DNA from: Chimonanthus salicifolius
Taxonomy: Eukaryota; Streptophyta; Magnoliopsida; Laurales; Calycanthaceae
Reading direction: 5' to 3'
DNA: 64,000 nt
Assembly (NCBI GenBank): GCA_013350335.1
Contig: CM023534.1
Location: forward strand, 7,779,542 to 7,843,541
The position numbers were made by a program, and so were the translations under genes. The notes beneath the pieces are model-generated. The model did not search any database, was not told the origin of the DNA, and was given only the letters and a program-made list of their open reading frames with translations. Shown here piece by piece: positions 36,420 to 48,519 of this stretch; within the stretch, counting starts at the first letter, position 1, and each line of letters starts with the position of its first letter.

Positions 36420-38933
36420 TGGAAGAATTCCATCTTTTGCCGCTTGAACCTATGCACCTTTTAACCTTCTCCCACTTCAAGCCATAGAAACAGATCCATG
36501 CTTCCAGTGCCACAGCCAAATTGTCCAATTGATGAAGCAGATCCAACAGCTCTGATTGTCCAGTCATTTTATATTTTGGTTATATATTCAATCGTAGTGG
36601 GGCATGATGATTTGACGGTTTAGATCCCATCTATCCTTCTACTTGAGCACAATTACCAATTGGCAGCATGGGGATTTTGTGCCACCTGATGCATCCATCT
36701 GATTATAATATTTAGAGATATTAGATAAAGTAATTTAATATGGTAAAGTAGTGGTATGATTGATGATTGATGATTTATTTTCATTTGTTTAATTGGCTGG
36801 CTTTTAAGGCATGTCTAGACCTGCCCGCTGCCGGGGGATGTGACGCGAGAATGCTAATATGGGAAATATTTAGATCCAACTCCTGCCCGGGTCAGATTGC
36901 CCGGATAATCATGGATGATAATGACAAGTCACACTCCTAACCACCACTGCTACTTTATGTTTAGTGGCTGTCAACGGTTCGCTGCAACTGACCTGTTTCA
37001 GTTCGTCCCAATCCATTTTGCAGCCATGCTTTACTATTCGCTCATTCTCGTAAAAAGTGAAAAATTCACTCATTCCATTTTCTTAATTAAATAAAAATTA
37101 TGTGTGAAGATCGCTGTCCAAGTTCTATTCATAAGTGACATTTGTTATAATTCTTTCTATTTTTGGTTTTTTATTTGAGTTTTCTTATTTTCAAATACTA
37201 ATATTGTAAGGATAAGTCAACAAATCTTAAATTTATTTTTCTATTTTAAACTACATTTGGAGGATTTTTTTCTTATCAAAATTAAAGTAAATTTTTTTTT
37301 TTAATGAACAAGTGATCAAGATATACTTTGACATTCATCTTAAATTGTCCTTTTATATATAGATAAAATAAAAAAAATATTTGTCTAGAGACGTTTAGAC
37401 CTCACATAAATAAGTATATACATTCAAAAGTACAACATTAATGTATATTTTTATTTCTCAAAGTAAAAAAATATTAATTAACTTTTTATTCTAATAAAGG
37501 TTTAAACTTTAAAAAGCTGAAAAATATAGTTAACCACAGTATATGAGAGGAATCCTCTAAGTATGATGCGATGAACCGATGAGTTTGTTGGACATTTTCA
37601 CATGTTTGTAATGGAGACAAGTGGAACCCGCCTTGATTCACTCCATTTAATCAGATTCACTTGCAATGAAAAAAATTTATAATTCATATTTATTGGTGTG
37701 TTTACTAGGTTTTTCTAGAATTCTTTCTAAATAATTATTCTGTTTGAAAACTCTCCTTTGAAGTTTCACAATTTTTTTTCAATTTTAAAATAATTTTAAC
37801 TTTTAATAAAAGTTTTAAAGATGCTTCATAATCATGTTCATTAGTGATTAAATGATATCTACATTGATTTTTTCTTTAGATGTATATTATAGGTTAAGTT
37901 AGAGATCAAAAGTAGAGAATGGACACTAAAAAAGTATTTTCTTACAAATCAAATAAATTTAATAATTATATATTTAAAATTTAAGCCTTGAAAATCAAAG
38001 AGAAAAAGAAAACTTAATTTCAAACTAACAACTAAGTATAGCTCTAATCACATTTGAATTGGGTGCATATCAATTGTGATTAGAATTGATAACATGTAAT
38101 TAAGATACACGAGCTTTTAGTGAGTGTGGTCAAGAAATTTTATAATAGGCAGGTGAAGAATTTAAATTATTATAAATAAAGTGTGCTTTAATACATATAT
38201 TAAAAATATTTAAAAAAAAAAAAGCTTTGATAGGACATGCACTGAACAAATTAGTGAGTAGTGGACAACAACAAAATCGTTTTATTTAGTTCACAAAGAA
38301 AGGCTTACAACAGGAATAAAATAATACCAAATTGGCATGTTGCAAATGCCGTTGTTCAAGTGCACGAAGCACGATATCATCAGAATCTTGACCCAACTTA
38401 CAATCAAAGACTCGATTATATCATCAAAGATTGATTGATTTACGATATTATCCGTTGCATGTTAGTAAATAACTAAATACTTCAATTATGAGTGAAAGCT
38501 CTAATGTGGTAGTTTATGACTAATTAAGTAATTGGTACTTATTAGTAGATTATAATGCAATATTTATTTTGTATGTATTTATGAGAAAATTGATTTATTT
38601 TTTTCAAAAAATTCTCTCACATGTAAGTCAAAAGATGAAAAAGAAAAGAAAAAATAACATGCAAAATAGACAAATTAAATACCGCAGAAGAGCCACTAAT
38701 TTTATGAAAAAATATCCAATTTAAAAGGAAAAATCACATGACAAAAGTCTTAAAAAACTTCCATTGTCCAAATAATGGGATTATAAGATCGCTCCAAATT
38801 CCTCAAGATAATTAATATATCAAGTTACTATTATATACATCACGCCTCTGGCCAATAAAATTAGACTAGAATTACATGCAACCATGAATATAAAATGTCA
38901 TTATATAACAAATATAATATTATTTTTCACTAA
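36420..38933. other. AT-rich intergenic, no gene seen
   Basis: Start of the roughly 19-kb gene-poor stretch. Positions 36420-37030 are GC-richer and probably include LAZY-gene upstream sequence; the rest is low-complexity A/T with no recognisable elements. Confidence 0.5.
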
Positions 38934-39285
38934 TGATAGACTGGGGTGGGAAGGAGAGTCCCATATCCATTGTGAAGGGAGAAAACTAAATATTTATATG
39001 GAAATTGGTCACTCCATCTATCAGATTAGTCTTTTAGGCTGGAAGCCCTTTACGAGTGGTATCAGAACTAGATTCCCAAGGCATAATATGTGGATTCAGG
39101 GATCTCCTAACTGAACGGGATGGCTGACGATGTTCTATATGCGGAAAGCCTCGTTCGAGGGAGGAGTTGTTGAGGTGCAAACAAGAGTCCCATATTAATT
39201 GTGAGGGAAAAACTAAGAACTTATATGAAACTGAGTCACTCCACCTATCAAACTAGTCCTTTGAATTAAAAGCCCAATTATAACA
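38934..39285 (+). mobile_element. TRIM retrotransposon (miniature LTR element)
   Basis: Two similar blocks act as short LTRs: about 38934-39055 and 39168-39285. Shared words are AGAGTCCCATAT, TCACTCCA, CTATCA and AGTC, then CTTT/AAGCCC. Directly after the first block is TGGTATCAGAACTA (39057-39070), matching the initiator-Met-tRNA primer-binding site of plant LTR elements. A purine tract GAGGGAGGAG precedes the second block, which starts TGTTGAGG. Total about 350 bp with no coding capacity, as expected for a TRIM. Target duplication not found. Confidence 0.7.
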
Positions 39286-39569
39286 TCGTTTACTAGATTA
39301 AAATTCAACATTCTCCCATATCTAACATGGAGTCATCGATGACACATTAACTTTTCATTCTAGTGAGGGAGGAGAATGGAACAAATTGCAGCATGAGTGG
39401 TTTGGTTCTAATAATCAACGGTCGAAACTGTGTCTTCCAAATCGTCTTTGTTTTGATGGTCTTCAAATATTGGCTGTATATATGAAAAACCAAAATTTCA
39501 AATGATCAACTAGAGTACTGTTCATAAGATTCATTTTAGCTTCCTCTTTTCTCTTAATCAATGTTAAGC

Positions 39570-39672
39570 GAGTGGTTGAAATATCGGCCGATATTAACAT
39601 TTTTTTTTTTAAAAGAAAAAAATAAAAGAAAGAAAAATAGTAGCCGATATCAAATTTTAAACAACTGGGTTA
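39570..39672. mobile_element. Short hAT-like fragment (ATCGGCCGAT family)
   Basis: Left GAAATATCGGCCGATATTAA and right TAGTAGCCGATATCAAATTT carry the same ATCGGCCGATA palindrome in inverted arrangement as the two elements at 46742 and 47272. It is about 100 bp with a poly(T)/poly(A) centre. Terminal CAGGGG is not preserved, so borders and target duplication are uncertain. Confidence 0.45.
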
Positions 39673-40599
39673 AATGTTCATGTGACAAACAGCAAATCAA
39701 GAGAGTCCATCTACTGTACACGTGGTTGGACTCTATGTCAGTCTTATGCTGAAGGACAAGATTATGTAAGTTCATCCACTGTACACGTGGAACATCATGA
39801 TGAAAATCTAGGCTTCTTCAGTCTTAAGACATAAAGACTGAAATTACAGTTGATTTAAACCATTGGACCTTCACAAGCCATTTCCATTTTTTCTTTCTCC
39901 ATTCAACCATCCATATTGATCCACGTAAATACACTACATAAAAGGATAAAAATATGAAATTACGAATGATTCTTGCTCACCATGGGTGACCACCCACCCT
40001 AAGTTCTTGGAAATTGTCGTCCAGCCCATTCCTCTTTTCCAAATTCGTAGATGCTTAAATATTAGATCATCCATACGCCAATGCATTCCAATCTGATTGA
40101 GCAACTATATTGTAGTATATTCCAATGCATTGGTAATTTCTTTGATTGGAGAGAAATCTTAGCTTTGGAAAGATTAAAGAAAATGAATGACATAGCGAGT
40201 GACATCACTTCTGAATAAATAATGACATGTTAAATTTGTCACTTCATCTCTTTAGAAGCAAATGAATCTTAAGCTAAGGGCTTTTTAAGGTCCATAATAT
40301 GTTATAACAAACCTTGATCCATAGGATACTCATGTGGATTCTAAATGGAATGCAAATGGATTCATTAGAAAACTCTTTTGATTATTTCTTTCCACTATCG
40401 ATTCTAACATACAATTGGAGTGAAAATTTCTCAATTAAACTTACATAAGTCCACCATTTTCTAATAAATCTTTATAAATCTCATTCGACTTAGATTGAGA
40501 TTGTGATGACAGCATCCAATAACTAATCAGATCTTTGAGTTGACACATCAGAAGCTAATTCTCTCTAATTCTATTGAGTCAAACTACACTCAAGCATAT

Positions 40600-41040
40600 G
40601 AATGATTGCGTCGATGCCATACTTCTTCTTTTTCTCTTTACATCACATGGACGGCGTTGACCCCATCCATACAGTGGACCCACGAGTACGGAACGGAAGA
40701 AGGAGGCGAAGGACCCCATAAAATTCCCGTCTTCCCCGTTCGTACGAGGGTTCTAGCGACTGAGAGCATGTGGTGGTGGGTGGTGAGTGATGACTGAGCC
40801 ACTCGGACGCCGAGAAATCCAAAATCCTAATTGGATTGGATGCATCGGTGAGCGCCCGAATCGGTTTCTCCTCCCAAATCCCAATGACCTTTTTCTTCCG
40901 TCCACTATCCGACCGACGCCTCTCCTCTTTTCTTTCCTCTTCCAGTCGGTTCTTCTGTACGACCCATGCATTTCTCCAATGCCAAAATACGTTGACCTTC
41001 CTCTTTCACACTCTCTCTCCCTTCAATTTTTTTTTTTTTT
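40600..41040 (+). other. Orphan promoter/leader-like island
   Basis: GC-richer island in an AT-rich desert. It has GGACCCACGAG and GACGCC-type text, then CT-rich runs (CTCTCCTCTTTTCTTTCCTC near 40919) ending in a T-run at 41028-41040. Composition resembles the lipase leader at 55270-55500. Overlapping short open frames are present on both strands but show no recognisable protein. Could be a stranded promoter/first exon or a decayed element. Confidence 0.25.
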
Positions 41041-41049
41041 AAACTAAAA

Positions 41050-44027
41050 GTAAACAAGCTTCTCTAATAGTGAATTTCACGATTGATGGGTTAATCCGAA
41101 CTGTCTCTTCATTTTAGTGTGAGTCTCAAATCTCTATCATTTAAGAGCATAAGATCATTAAAACCAGTTTAAAAAAGTTTCAATAAGAAAATAAAAAATC
41201 ATTTAGAATAATTTGATTATGTTAATAGAAAAATAATATCTGCTCTAATATAATCTTTTTGTCTCAATTTAGTTGTCTGATATGTATTTTGAGATTGTTC
41301 CAAAATAGTTGTCTGATTTGTCATTTTGATTCTCTCTCTTTCTATCTATCTACTCTAACTATTTATCTTTTTATTGTTGGAAGGGTTAAAGGATGTTGGA
41401 GAGAAGTTCATAAGCCTTTTAACAGTCTTTCTTTAGAAAATACAAAATTTTAAAATCAGACAATTAAAATGGGAAGGAGGGAGTATATAGTTGAGAGACC
41501 TAGACTTATTAAATTTTAGATTAAAAAAGAAAAAAACATGATGAATAATAGAGTAATTGAATATATAGTTTATGATATTTCTAGATAAAATCATGATTAG
41601 TAACAAAATTTTATAATTAATTTTTTAAATCATTATAAAGTTTTTATTAAATGAATAAACTTTTTTTTTTTGAATTTAAGTGTAGGAAACTGTGGAAAAT
41701 CCAATGTAAAACTTCAAGTGATATCCACTGCTCTTAGAATGCACCAGATTAAACCATAGAGGTTCCAACTTAGCTAAGATATACAATACAATATATTGAT
41801 CATATTTATGGGCATAATAAAATGATGAAATGATGCATTTGAGCACAAGCGTATGAAGCATTGGATGGTGGCACACCATGTGGAACTCTTGAAAGCACGT
41901 GGACCGATGCCCTGCCATGTCTGTAGTTCGCGACACAGGCATGACGATGACCCGTTGAGATAATGAGATCGTATCGTGTCGGGTCAACACGTGCGTTTCT
42001 TTCGGGTTGACTTCAACACTCCTCCAGATACTTAGAGAATCACCATCATTAAAGACAACAATCACGATTACCGTAAGCTAATTGTACTTGATGGCGCGGT
42101 TTATGCTTCCTAAGTACGATATGATTGATCAGGATTACATTATTTCATACTTGTCCACTAAACTAATGAATGCTTTTTTCTCTGGTTGGATTATCCATGC
42201 AGAAATACTAGGTAGCTACGATGTCCACGAGTGAGCTAGGTTTAGCTAATGATTCAGCAACTACGAGGGAAATATAACCCTAATTTCTCTTTAAAAGAAT
42301 GATCCGGTGCAATCACTTTTACTGCTATCAATGTCCGATGCAATCCAAAGAAAGCCATATTGGAAACGTGGCATGCATCCTGTTTATCGTTGTGGGAGTT
42401 CTAATTGTTTGTGCCGGGGAAATTAAATTTTTTAATAAAAAACTATGATAACGTAATTTTTTATAATTCAATTAAGATTATTTAATTTTTTTTTTTCAAA
42501 ACTAAAGAATTCAAGTGTCTTATCTTACGAATTCTTAAACCATGTATAAATCTTCTAATTTGCACACACCAGTATAAAATAATAGAGAATGACTATTTTT
42601 GTATTAAGAGAAATTTAATCCCAAGATTTCTCACAAATAAGATCAGATTTTGACCGCTAAACCAACCCTTCAAGGATTAGTTCTTTTACTTTATAAAACC
42701 AAAGAAATAAATGTTCATACAAAAATATAAAAAAATTAGTATTGCCAAATATATATAGTTATTAAGCTTAAACTAAGTAAAATAATGAAAAGGATTTTTT
42801 TTTTTTCTCATTGTCAGTTTTATTTACTTAAGTTAAACAAATAGCTTTTTAATAATATGTTTTTCATAATCAAAATATTAAAATTATTATTTATAATGGA
42901 TTATTATATTATTAAAATTAACCTCATGACTCAGTTCAATCAAATTTCTAATAAAACTGGCTCGACAAAATCAGTCCAGCCACAAGTGAAAAATATAGTT
43001 CTATGTGTTTTTAGGATTAACCCATAAAAAACTTTCAAAGAGTAAGTGTTTCAGTCTTATATAGTTTAGTGAAATTTTACAAAGGCTTCTTTTTTCAATG
43101 GAATTGTTAATTCAAGTCACATTGATTTAGGGATTTAAATCTCGGTATCAACTGAGAAATTTCTCTCTCTTATTTTATTTAAAATCATCTTTATCGATCG
43201 AGATTTGTTTCACTAGATCAACCTGTATTTAAATATTTAAAGATTTTTTTATTAGTTTTGCTATTTTACATTTTATCTTAGTGAGTCTAAGATAATGATA
43301 GGGATTATTTTGGGAAGGGACTATACAGGGCACCGATTCATAAGGTGTTTTCCACGGGAGAGAGGGATTGTATAGTTTTTTTTTTTTTTTTCTATAATTG
43401 AAGGGAATCACAAGACAAGAGCCCTCATAAACTCTTTGGGCGAACGTCTACACCCACAAAAGGCACTCCCAATGCCACTAGAATTTGAAGTGGCAATCTC
43501 TCATCTTATGAAACACGAAGTAACTAGTTGAACTATTCAATATTGAGTTTGTATAGTTTTTTTTCTTACTTTGTTTTTATTTTATTTTCATAAAAATTAA
43601 TAGCCGTTTAAAAATTTTCAAGATAATGATAGGGTTGCTTGTCAAAGATCTCTCTTTTAAAATGGTGGTTAGGCTGAGGATAGGATCTTGTAGATCTTGT
43701 GTTATCTACTTTTTTATTATTAAAAATAATGTACGACAACATTGTATGGAGGGGAATCCAAAGGGTGATTAGGCTTTATGTCTTTTATAATTTGTATAAG
43801 GAGACCAGCAACCCAGGCTCCATTCCCCTCTCCTCATGCATTATTAAAAAAATATTTTACTTCTTTCATAAAAATCATTTAATTACTCTTGACTCAAGCC
43901 TCTTTATAAATTATAATAAGAGTTTTATTCACATTCTACACAACATAGAATTGAAATCGCACACTAATTTTATGATTTTTTTTTTAAAAATTTTTCTAAC
44001 AATATTTTATATTTTATGGAAAGTTAC
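41050..44027. other. AT-rich intergenic, no gene seen
   Basis: Nearly 3 kb of AT-rich DNA with homopolymer runs. Positions 41840-42060 are GC-richer but contain no recognisable coding or element structure. Confidence 0.5.
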
Positions 44028-44889
44028 TGTTGGAATTTCAAAGGCAGATCACTGACCTAGTGAGCTTGGATTGGCTGGCAGTGGCTCAAGCACCTTTTTA
44101 GGAGATAGGTGCACCTCCTTGGGAGATAGGTTCTCTCTCCTTGCTTACCTTTTCATTGGAGTCTTACATTTAAAGATTATAATAAAGTCAATATTTGCTA
44201 ATTTGACAAAATAAAAATAAGATTTCGAAAAGATTCAACTAGCAAAAGGAAATAGACACAATAAGCATTTAGAGCAAGAAAACAAATCCCGATCAATACG
44301 ATATATAATGAGCATTTTTCACGAAAGTCAGACAAAATACTTGTCGAGTTAGAAATTATTAAAATTAGAAAACTAAGCACACTAACCTTTGTGGGTGAGG
44401 GCTACCATGGCATTGACTTAAGCATTCAATTAAAATAGTCTCTCTCTCCCTCCCTCCTTTCTTTTGGTTGGGATCCTATTTTTAAGATTTAGAATAGGAA
44501 TTTTGGAAAGAACTTTTTTCATAAACACAAGTGCTTGTAAACTTAGATTTCTTGAGAAAATCTGAAGTAGAGGCCTCATTTGAGTCTCCTTTGAAAGTAA
44601 TTTAAAGATATTTTACAAGATTTCTCTTTATGAGATTCCATAGATACTTGTAAGTGAGATTGAGATCTGAGAGTTTCAAGGTTTTTAGGTTTATACTCGA
44701 TATAATGTAATACTCTCATTTTTGTAATCTCAACTCGGTGAAGTCATCTTTCCTTTTGCCCATGATGTAGGCATCAATTGTCAAGCCACATTAAATTTTA
44801 TCTCACCTTGTGTGCTATGTATGTAACATTTGATTTCAATTTGTCTTTCTTAATTGCAAGTTTAGATTTCACTTTTCTACATCACAACA
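44028..44889 (+). mobile_element. Decayed solo LTR, about 862 bp
   Basis: Starts TGTTGGAATT and ends CATCACAACA (TG...CA). Near the 3' end the text GATGTAGGCATCAATTGTCA then AGCCACATTAAATTT parallels GACGTAGGCTTGTTGGGGCC then GAACCACGTAAATTT in the younger LTR at 50492. Length is close to the other two LTRs (838 and 859 bp). Flanks GTTAC and ATAAC match at 3 of 5 positions, so the target duplication has decayed. No internal domain follows. Confidence 0.55.
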
Positions 44890-45131
44890 ATAACAAGTGG
44901 TTACAATTTATAGTGATCTACTGTAGTTTTTTATATTACTTATCTTGAAAACTATGTAAAGATTGTACATTTATGATTAGGTTATTCTTTTTAAAATAAT
45001 TGAAAACCAAAGTTTGTAATTTGAGAATCATAACCGGAGCTAGTAGTGTGTCATGGGGTCAAATGTACCTCAAAATGGTTAACCGATTTTAAGGTTCTCG
45101 CCCCTGCCTTATAAGCCCAGGGTCATTATGG

Positions 45132-45475
45132 TAGGAGTGAAACTTGGGCAGGATTTTAATCTGACCTGTATGACCCAACTTGATAAATGAATGGGTTTGA
45201 ATTATTATATCTTGAGTTGGGTCGGATTGGAAAAGAATAAACCCGCTTAAAATTCGAGTCGGATTGAGAAATTTAAAGGCAACTCGACCCGATCAGAATT
45301 TCTGATCCAACTCAATCTGAGTGTTGTTTTATAACTTGGTGCACTCGAGTCGGGTCGGATTGGGTTAAATAACTCGAGTTAGCAATTCATGTCCGATCGG
45401 CTAAAGTTCAATAATTTTTTTACATAGTTTGGATTAGATTTATTGAAATCCATCTCGATCCAAGTTTCAGCCCTA
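45132..45475. mobile_element. hAT-like non-autonomous element
   Basis: Ends are near inverted repeats: left TAGGAGTGAAACTTGGGCAG; right end reversed TAGGGCTGAAACTTGGATCG. The interior has GGGTCGGATTGG and CTCGAGTCGGGTCGG words repeated in both orientations. TAGGGNTGAAA-type termini occur in plant hAT MITEs. The 8-bp flanks are only weakly similar, so this is an old copy. Confidence 0.55.
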
Positions 45476-46149
45476 CTTACTGACAACTCTCGACTGCTGC
45501 CGACGTTACAAGTGGCAACCTATGGATGGATGAAATAACAGGCTTTCCCATGTGGTGTGTGCTAGATTTTTCTCAAGTTCACCATCCCCACGACACCTAG
45601 AAATTACCCTTGATGCCTCGAGATTCATGTCATGGTAAAGGGAAGAGAGTAGAAAGGAAGAAGATGGCTTAAAAGCTCCCAAACCAAGATATAAAGTAAG
45701 GAAGACCCCATGTGAGTAATTTACATTTAGTCAAACATATTGGATTCGGTGGCCCAAGTTTTGCTGGCTACTGTCAAAGATACTTTCCCAAATGAGAAAC
45801 TTTACAATTAGGCCACCATACATGATACCTAAAAATCTAAGCATGCACCCTCCATCAAAGTTGCTTTGCCATCACCTGTCTCGTCTTTGACCACATCTTC
45901 TTCAATTCTATAATATACATAGCTGTGCATAAACATCAGGCATGACATCAAGTTGAGAACGAAAATTATATGAAAAAAATAGCAACTAATGGAGTGTGAA
46001 TTGATGAAAATTTTGAGTTTTGAAGTAATAATCTTAATTTCACCTTGATGCATTTACATGTATGATGAAAGATTGGACAAGTTGAGATATAAGTAGAGAT
46101 GTAAATGAATTACATATATCTTTCAATTCAAACACAATAATATAAAATA

Positions 46150-46275
46150 AAAGATTTTTCAAATTACATTTATGATATCTTTCCATTTACAGTCAATGTG
46201 GGACTTGTTTGCAGCTCCAACAATTCCACCTCTCGAACGAGACTCTCTAGTGGATAGAACGCCTTCAGCCATCCC
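46150..46275 (-). mobile_element. Truncated TRIM copy
   Basis: On the minus strand it reads GGGATGGCTGAAGGCGTTCT, then TCTCGTTCGAGAGGTGGAAT, then the LTR start TGTTGGAGCTGCAAACAAGT and CCCACATTGACTG. This matches 39117-39200 of the TRIM in internal end, purine tract and LTR start. The left LTR and primer-binding site are missing. Confidence 0.6.
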
Positions 46276-46741
46276 ATCTGGCTTATTTCCTGTCTCAACA
46301 CTATATAGCTCGAGCATGCAATTTTCATTTATGCAACGATGACTGTGCCAACATTGTTGCAAATTCTTAAGGCGGTGATATGCATAGTTTTTAAATCAGT
46401 ATGTACCCTTTATCACTGTTCAAAATTTTATAAGTTAACTTTGTAAGTAAATTTTATAATGTCTTTAGCAATGGTTTTAAAGGATTAAAAAGTTAATGAT
46501 AGATAGAATGTAATTTTGTCAAGTTCATTCCACAACTAGAGTCATTAAATGAAGTTGATTTTTTCAAGTACTATATATAAGTGTAGATTTTCCAAACCTA
46601 TTAAACAATTTGATCATGATAGGGTCCACATGAGGCTCTCATCATGAAAGCACTTTATGAAATGTGTGGCTGAGCACTACCTAAGCCAAGAAAGCCTCAC
46701 ATACTTCAACATGGTGACAAACTTAAATCACTTGTTTGCCT

Positions 46742-47109
46742 CAGGGTCGAAATATCAGCCGATATGTATCGGTTTTGGAAGACCGAACGATATCAACCGA
46801 TATAGCCAATATTTGGTCCGAAATATCGGTCACCATATCGGCCGATATGCATAAATGTCGGTATTTAAAATTATTTTTTTAAAAAAAAAAAAAACAAAAA
46901 CCGATACTGTTTTTTGCAGTTCTTCACTGTTTTTTGTGGTTCTTCACTGTTTTTTGTGGTTATTCACAGTTTTTTGCGGTTTTTTTGATTTTTTCACGGT
47001 TTTAAATACCAAAGGAGAGAAAAATGTAAATATCAGAGGAGAGAGAAACTTATCGGTATATATTGCGGCCGATATCTGCATATCGGCCGGGCCGTTTTTT
47101 TGACCCCTG
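46742..47109. mobile_element. hAT MITE, 368 bp, perfect 8-bp TSD
   Basis: Flanked by GTTTGCCT at 46734-46741 and 47110-47117. Termini: left CAGGGTCGAAATATCAGCCG; right end reversed CAGGGGTCAAAAAAACGGCC. Several copies of GCCGATAT/ATATCGGC lie near both ends (subterminal repeats typical of hAT transposase binding regions). The centre has a four-unit 20-bp minisatellite. No coding capacity. Confidence 0.85.
46907..46986 (+). repeat. 20-bp minisatellite inside the hAT MITE
   Basis: Four consecutive 20-bp units of the type ACTGTTTTTTGTGGTTCTTC, with one to several substitutions per unit (GCAG/GTGG/GCGG variants), the last unit drifting into a T-run. Confidence 0.85.
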
Positions 47110-47271
47110 GTTTGCCTATTATAATCCCTTAGCGCAATGGATAACAGTGTGAGAAACTGGATGTAACTGACCTAGACATTGAGCTCCTCTATAGAAATGT
47201 CAAAGAGAGTAGTAATGAGGATGAAGAAGGCAACTTAAACAATGGACCTTCAACTGTCTATTTGTAGATGG

Positions 47272-48508
47272 CAGGGGTAGAAAAATCAGCCGATTTTTCA
47301 TATTGGCCGATTTTTCATATCTGCCACATTTTTTCTCTCTCCTGTCTGTTTTTTTAAAAAAAAAATATTTCAAAAAAACTACAGTAAATGCAGATAATTA
47401 TGGGCTTATTGAATATGTAATTTTTTTCATAAAAATATCGGACATTTACATCTTCTAATATATTTTTGAAGTTACGATATCGGGAAATTATATAATTAGT
47501 AATAAAATGGTGAAAATTACAAGGAAAAACAGATAAATGAGGAAAATTTGTAGAAATAATTTCATAATTTATTTTCTTAGTCAATGAGTGTTATTTTAAG
47601 TTATGAATTATAGAAATAAAAAAAATACATAATAAAATGATTGAAAATTACATAATAATGTGGAAAAAATATTAGAAAATGAAACTAATGGGGTCCTAAT
47701 CACTTGAACTGATAACCACACAAATGTCATACATAATAATATAATGTTTTCTTTCATTTGAGAAAATAGATTTTATTTTCCATTAATAATAATTAGATAA
47801 ATAAAATTATTAGATAAAATTATGAGCTATAGTTAATTATGTTAAATTGATGTAATAAAAATAAAGAATACCTTCTAATAATAATGACAATGGTAAAAAT
47901 ATTAGATGGTAAATATAATATTAAATTATTACAATAAGATAAATAAAAGAAAACATTATACTTTTTACTTTCAACATAAGTAAATATTTTATTTAAAATA
48001 AAAAAATTATTACTTTCACATTAAAAATAACTTTTTAATAAAATATAAGAGTACACACATGAGCTTCCAAGTGAGCTCTTTAGGAAGCTCACGTGAGCTC
48101 TTTACTTCTTTCCATAAAGATAAAGATGGGTTTTCACTTAGAAACCCTAATGCTCATCTTTTAATACCCTTCTTCTCTTTCACTCTCTCTATTAAACCCT
48201 AGATGCTGCCGCCACTTTATGTATTTTTCCCATCAACGAAGAAGAAAAAGAGGAGAAAGGAAAGCTGTGAAAGGTGTAGCGATTTTTTTTCTTCAATCTT
48301 TGCTCCATATTTTCTTTTTTCTCTTTCCATTCTGTCTCGTCTAATATTTCTAAAAAAAAGGGGACTTTTTTTTAAAAAAAAATAACAAACAACCGAATTT
48401 TAAAATTCAGCCGATATCATGACCGAATTACAGGTCAGAAATTCGGTCATATCAACCGAATTTTTTTCGTATGGCCGATACGCACAGTATCCGATATTTT
48501 GACCCCTG
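47272..48508. mobile_element. hAT non-autonomous element, 1237 bp
   Basis: Flanks GTAGATGG (47264-47271) and GTAGATAG (48509-48516) form an 8-bp target duplication with one mismatch. Termini: left CAGGGGTAGAAAAATCAGCC; right end reversed CAGGGGTCAAAATATCGGAT. Subterminal GCCGAT words recur as in the neighbour 162 bp to the left. The interior is mostly AT-rich. 48120-48340 is different: it has AAACCCTAATG and TAAACCCTAGATGCTGCCGC words with CT-rich leader-like text, as in plant gene 5' ends, possibly captured host sequence. No transposase frame. Confidence 0.8.
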
Positions 48509-48519
48509 GTAGATAGTAA

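Noticed and set aside
40606..41047. Short frames in the GC-rich island
   Set aside because: Several frames overlap on both strands, CT-rich low complexity, no splice-linked continuation with recognisable protein.
41676..42065. 129-codon minus-strand frame
   Set aside because: No motif, no splice-compatible neighbours, no promoter evidence; likely chance.
48203..48385. 60-codon Lys/Phe-rich frame in the hAT element
   Set aside because: Low-complexity; not a transposase fragment and no conserved motif.
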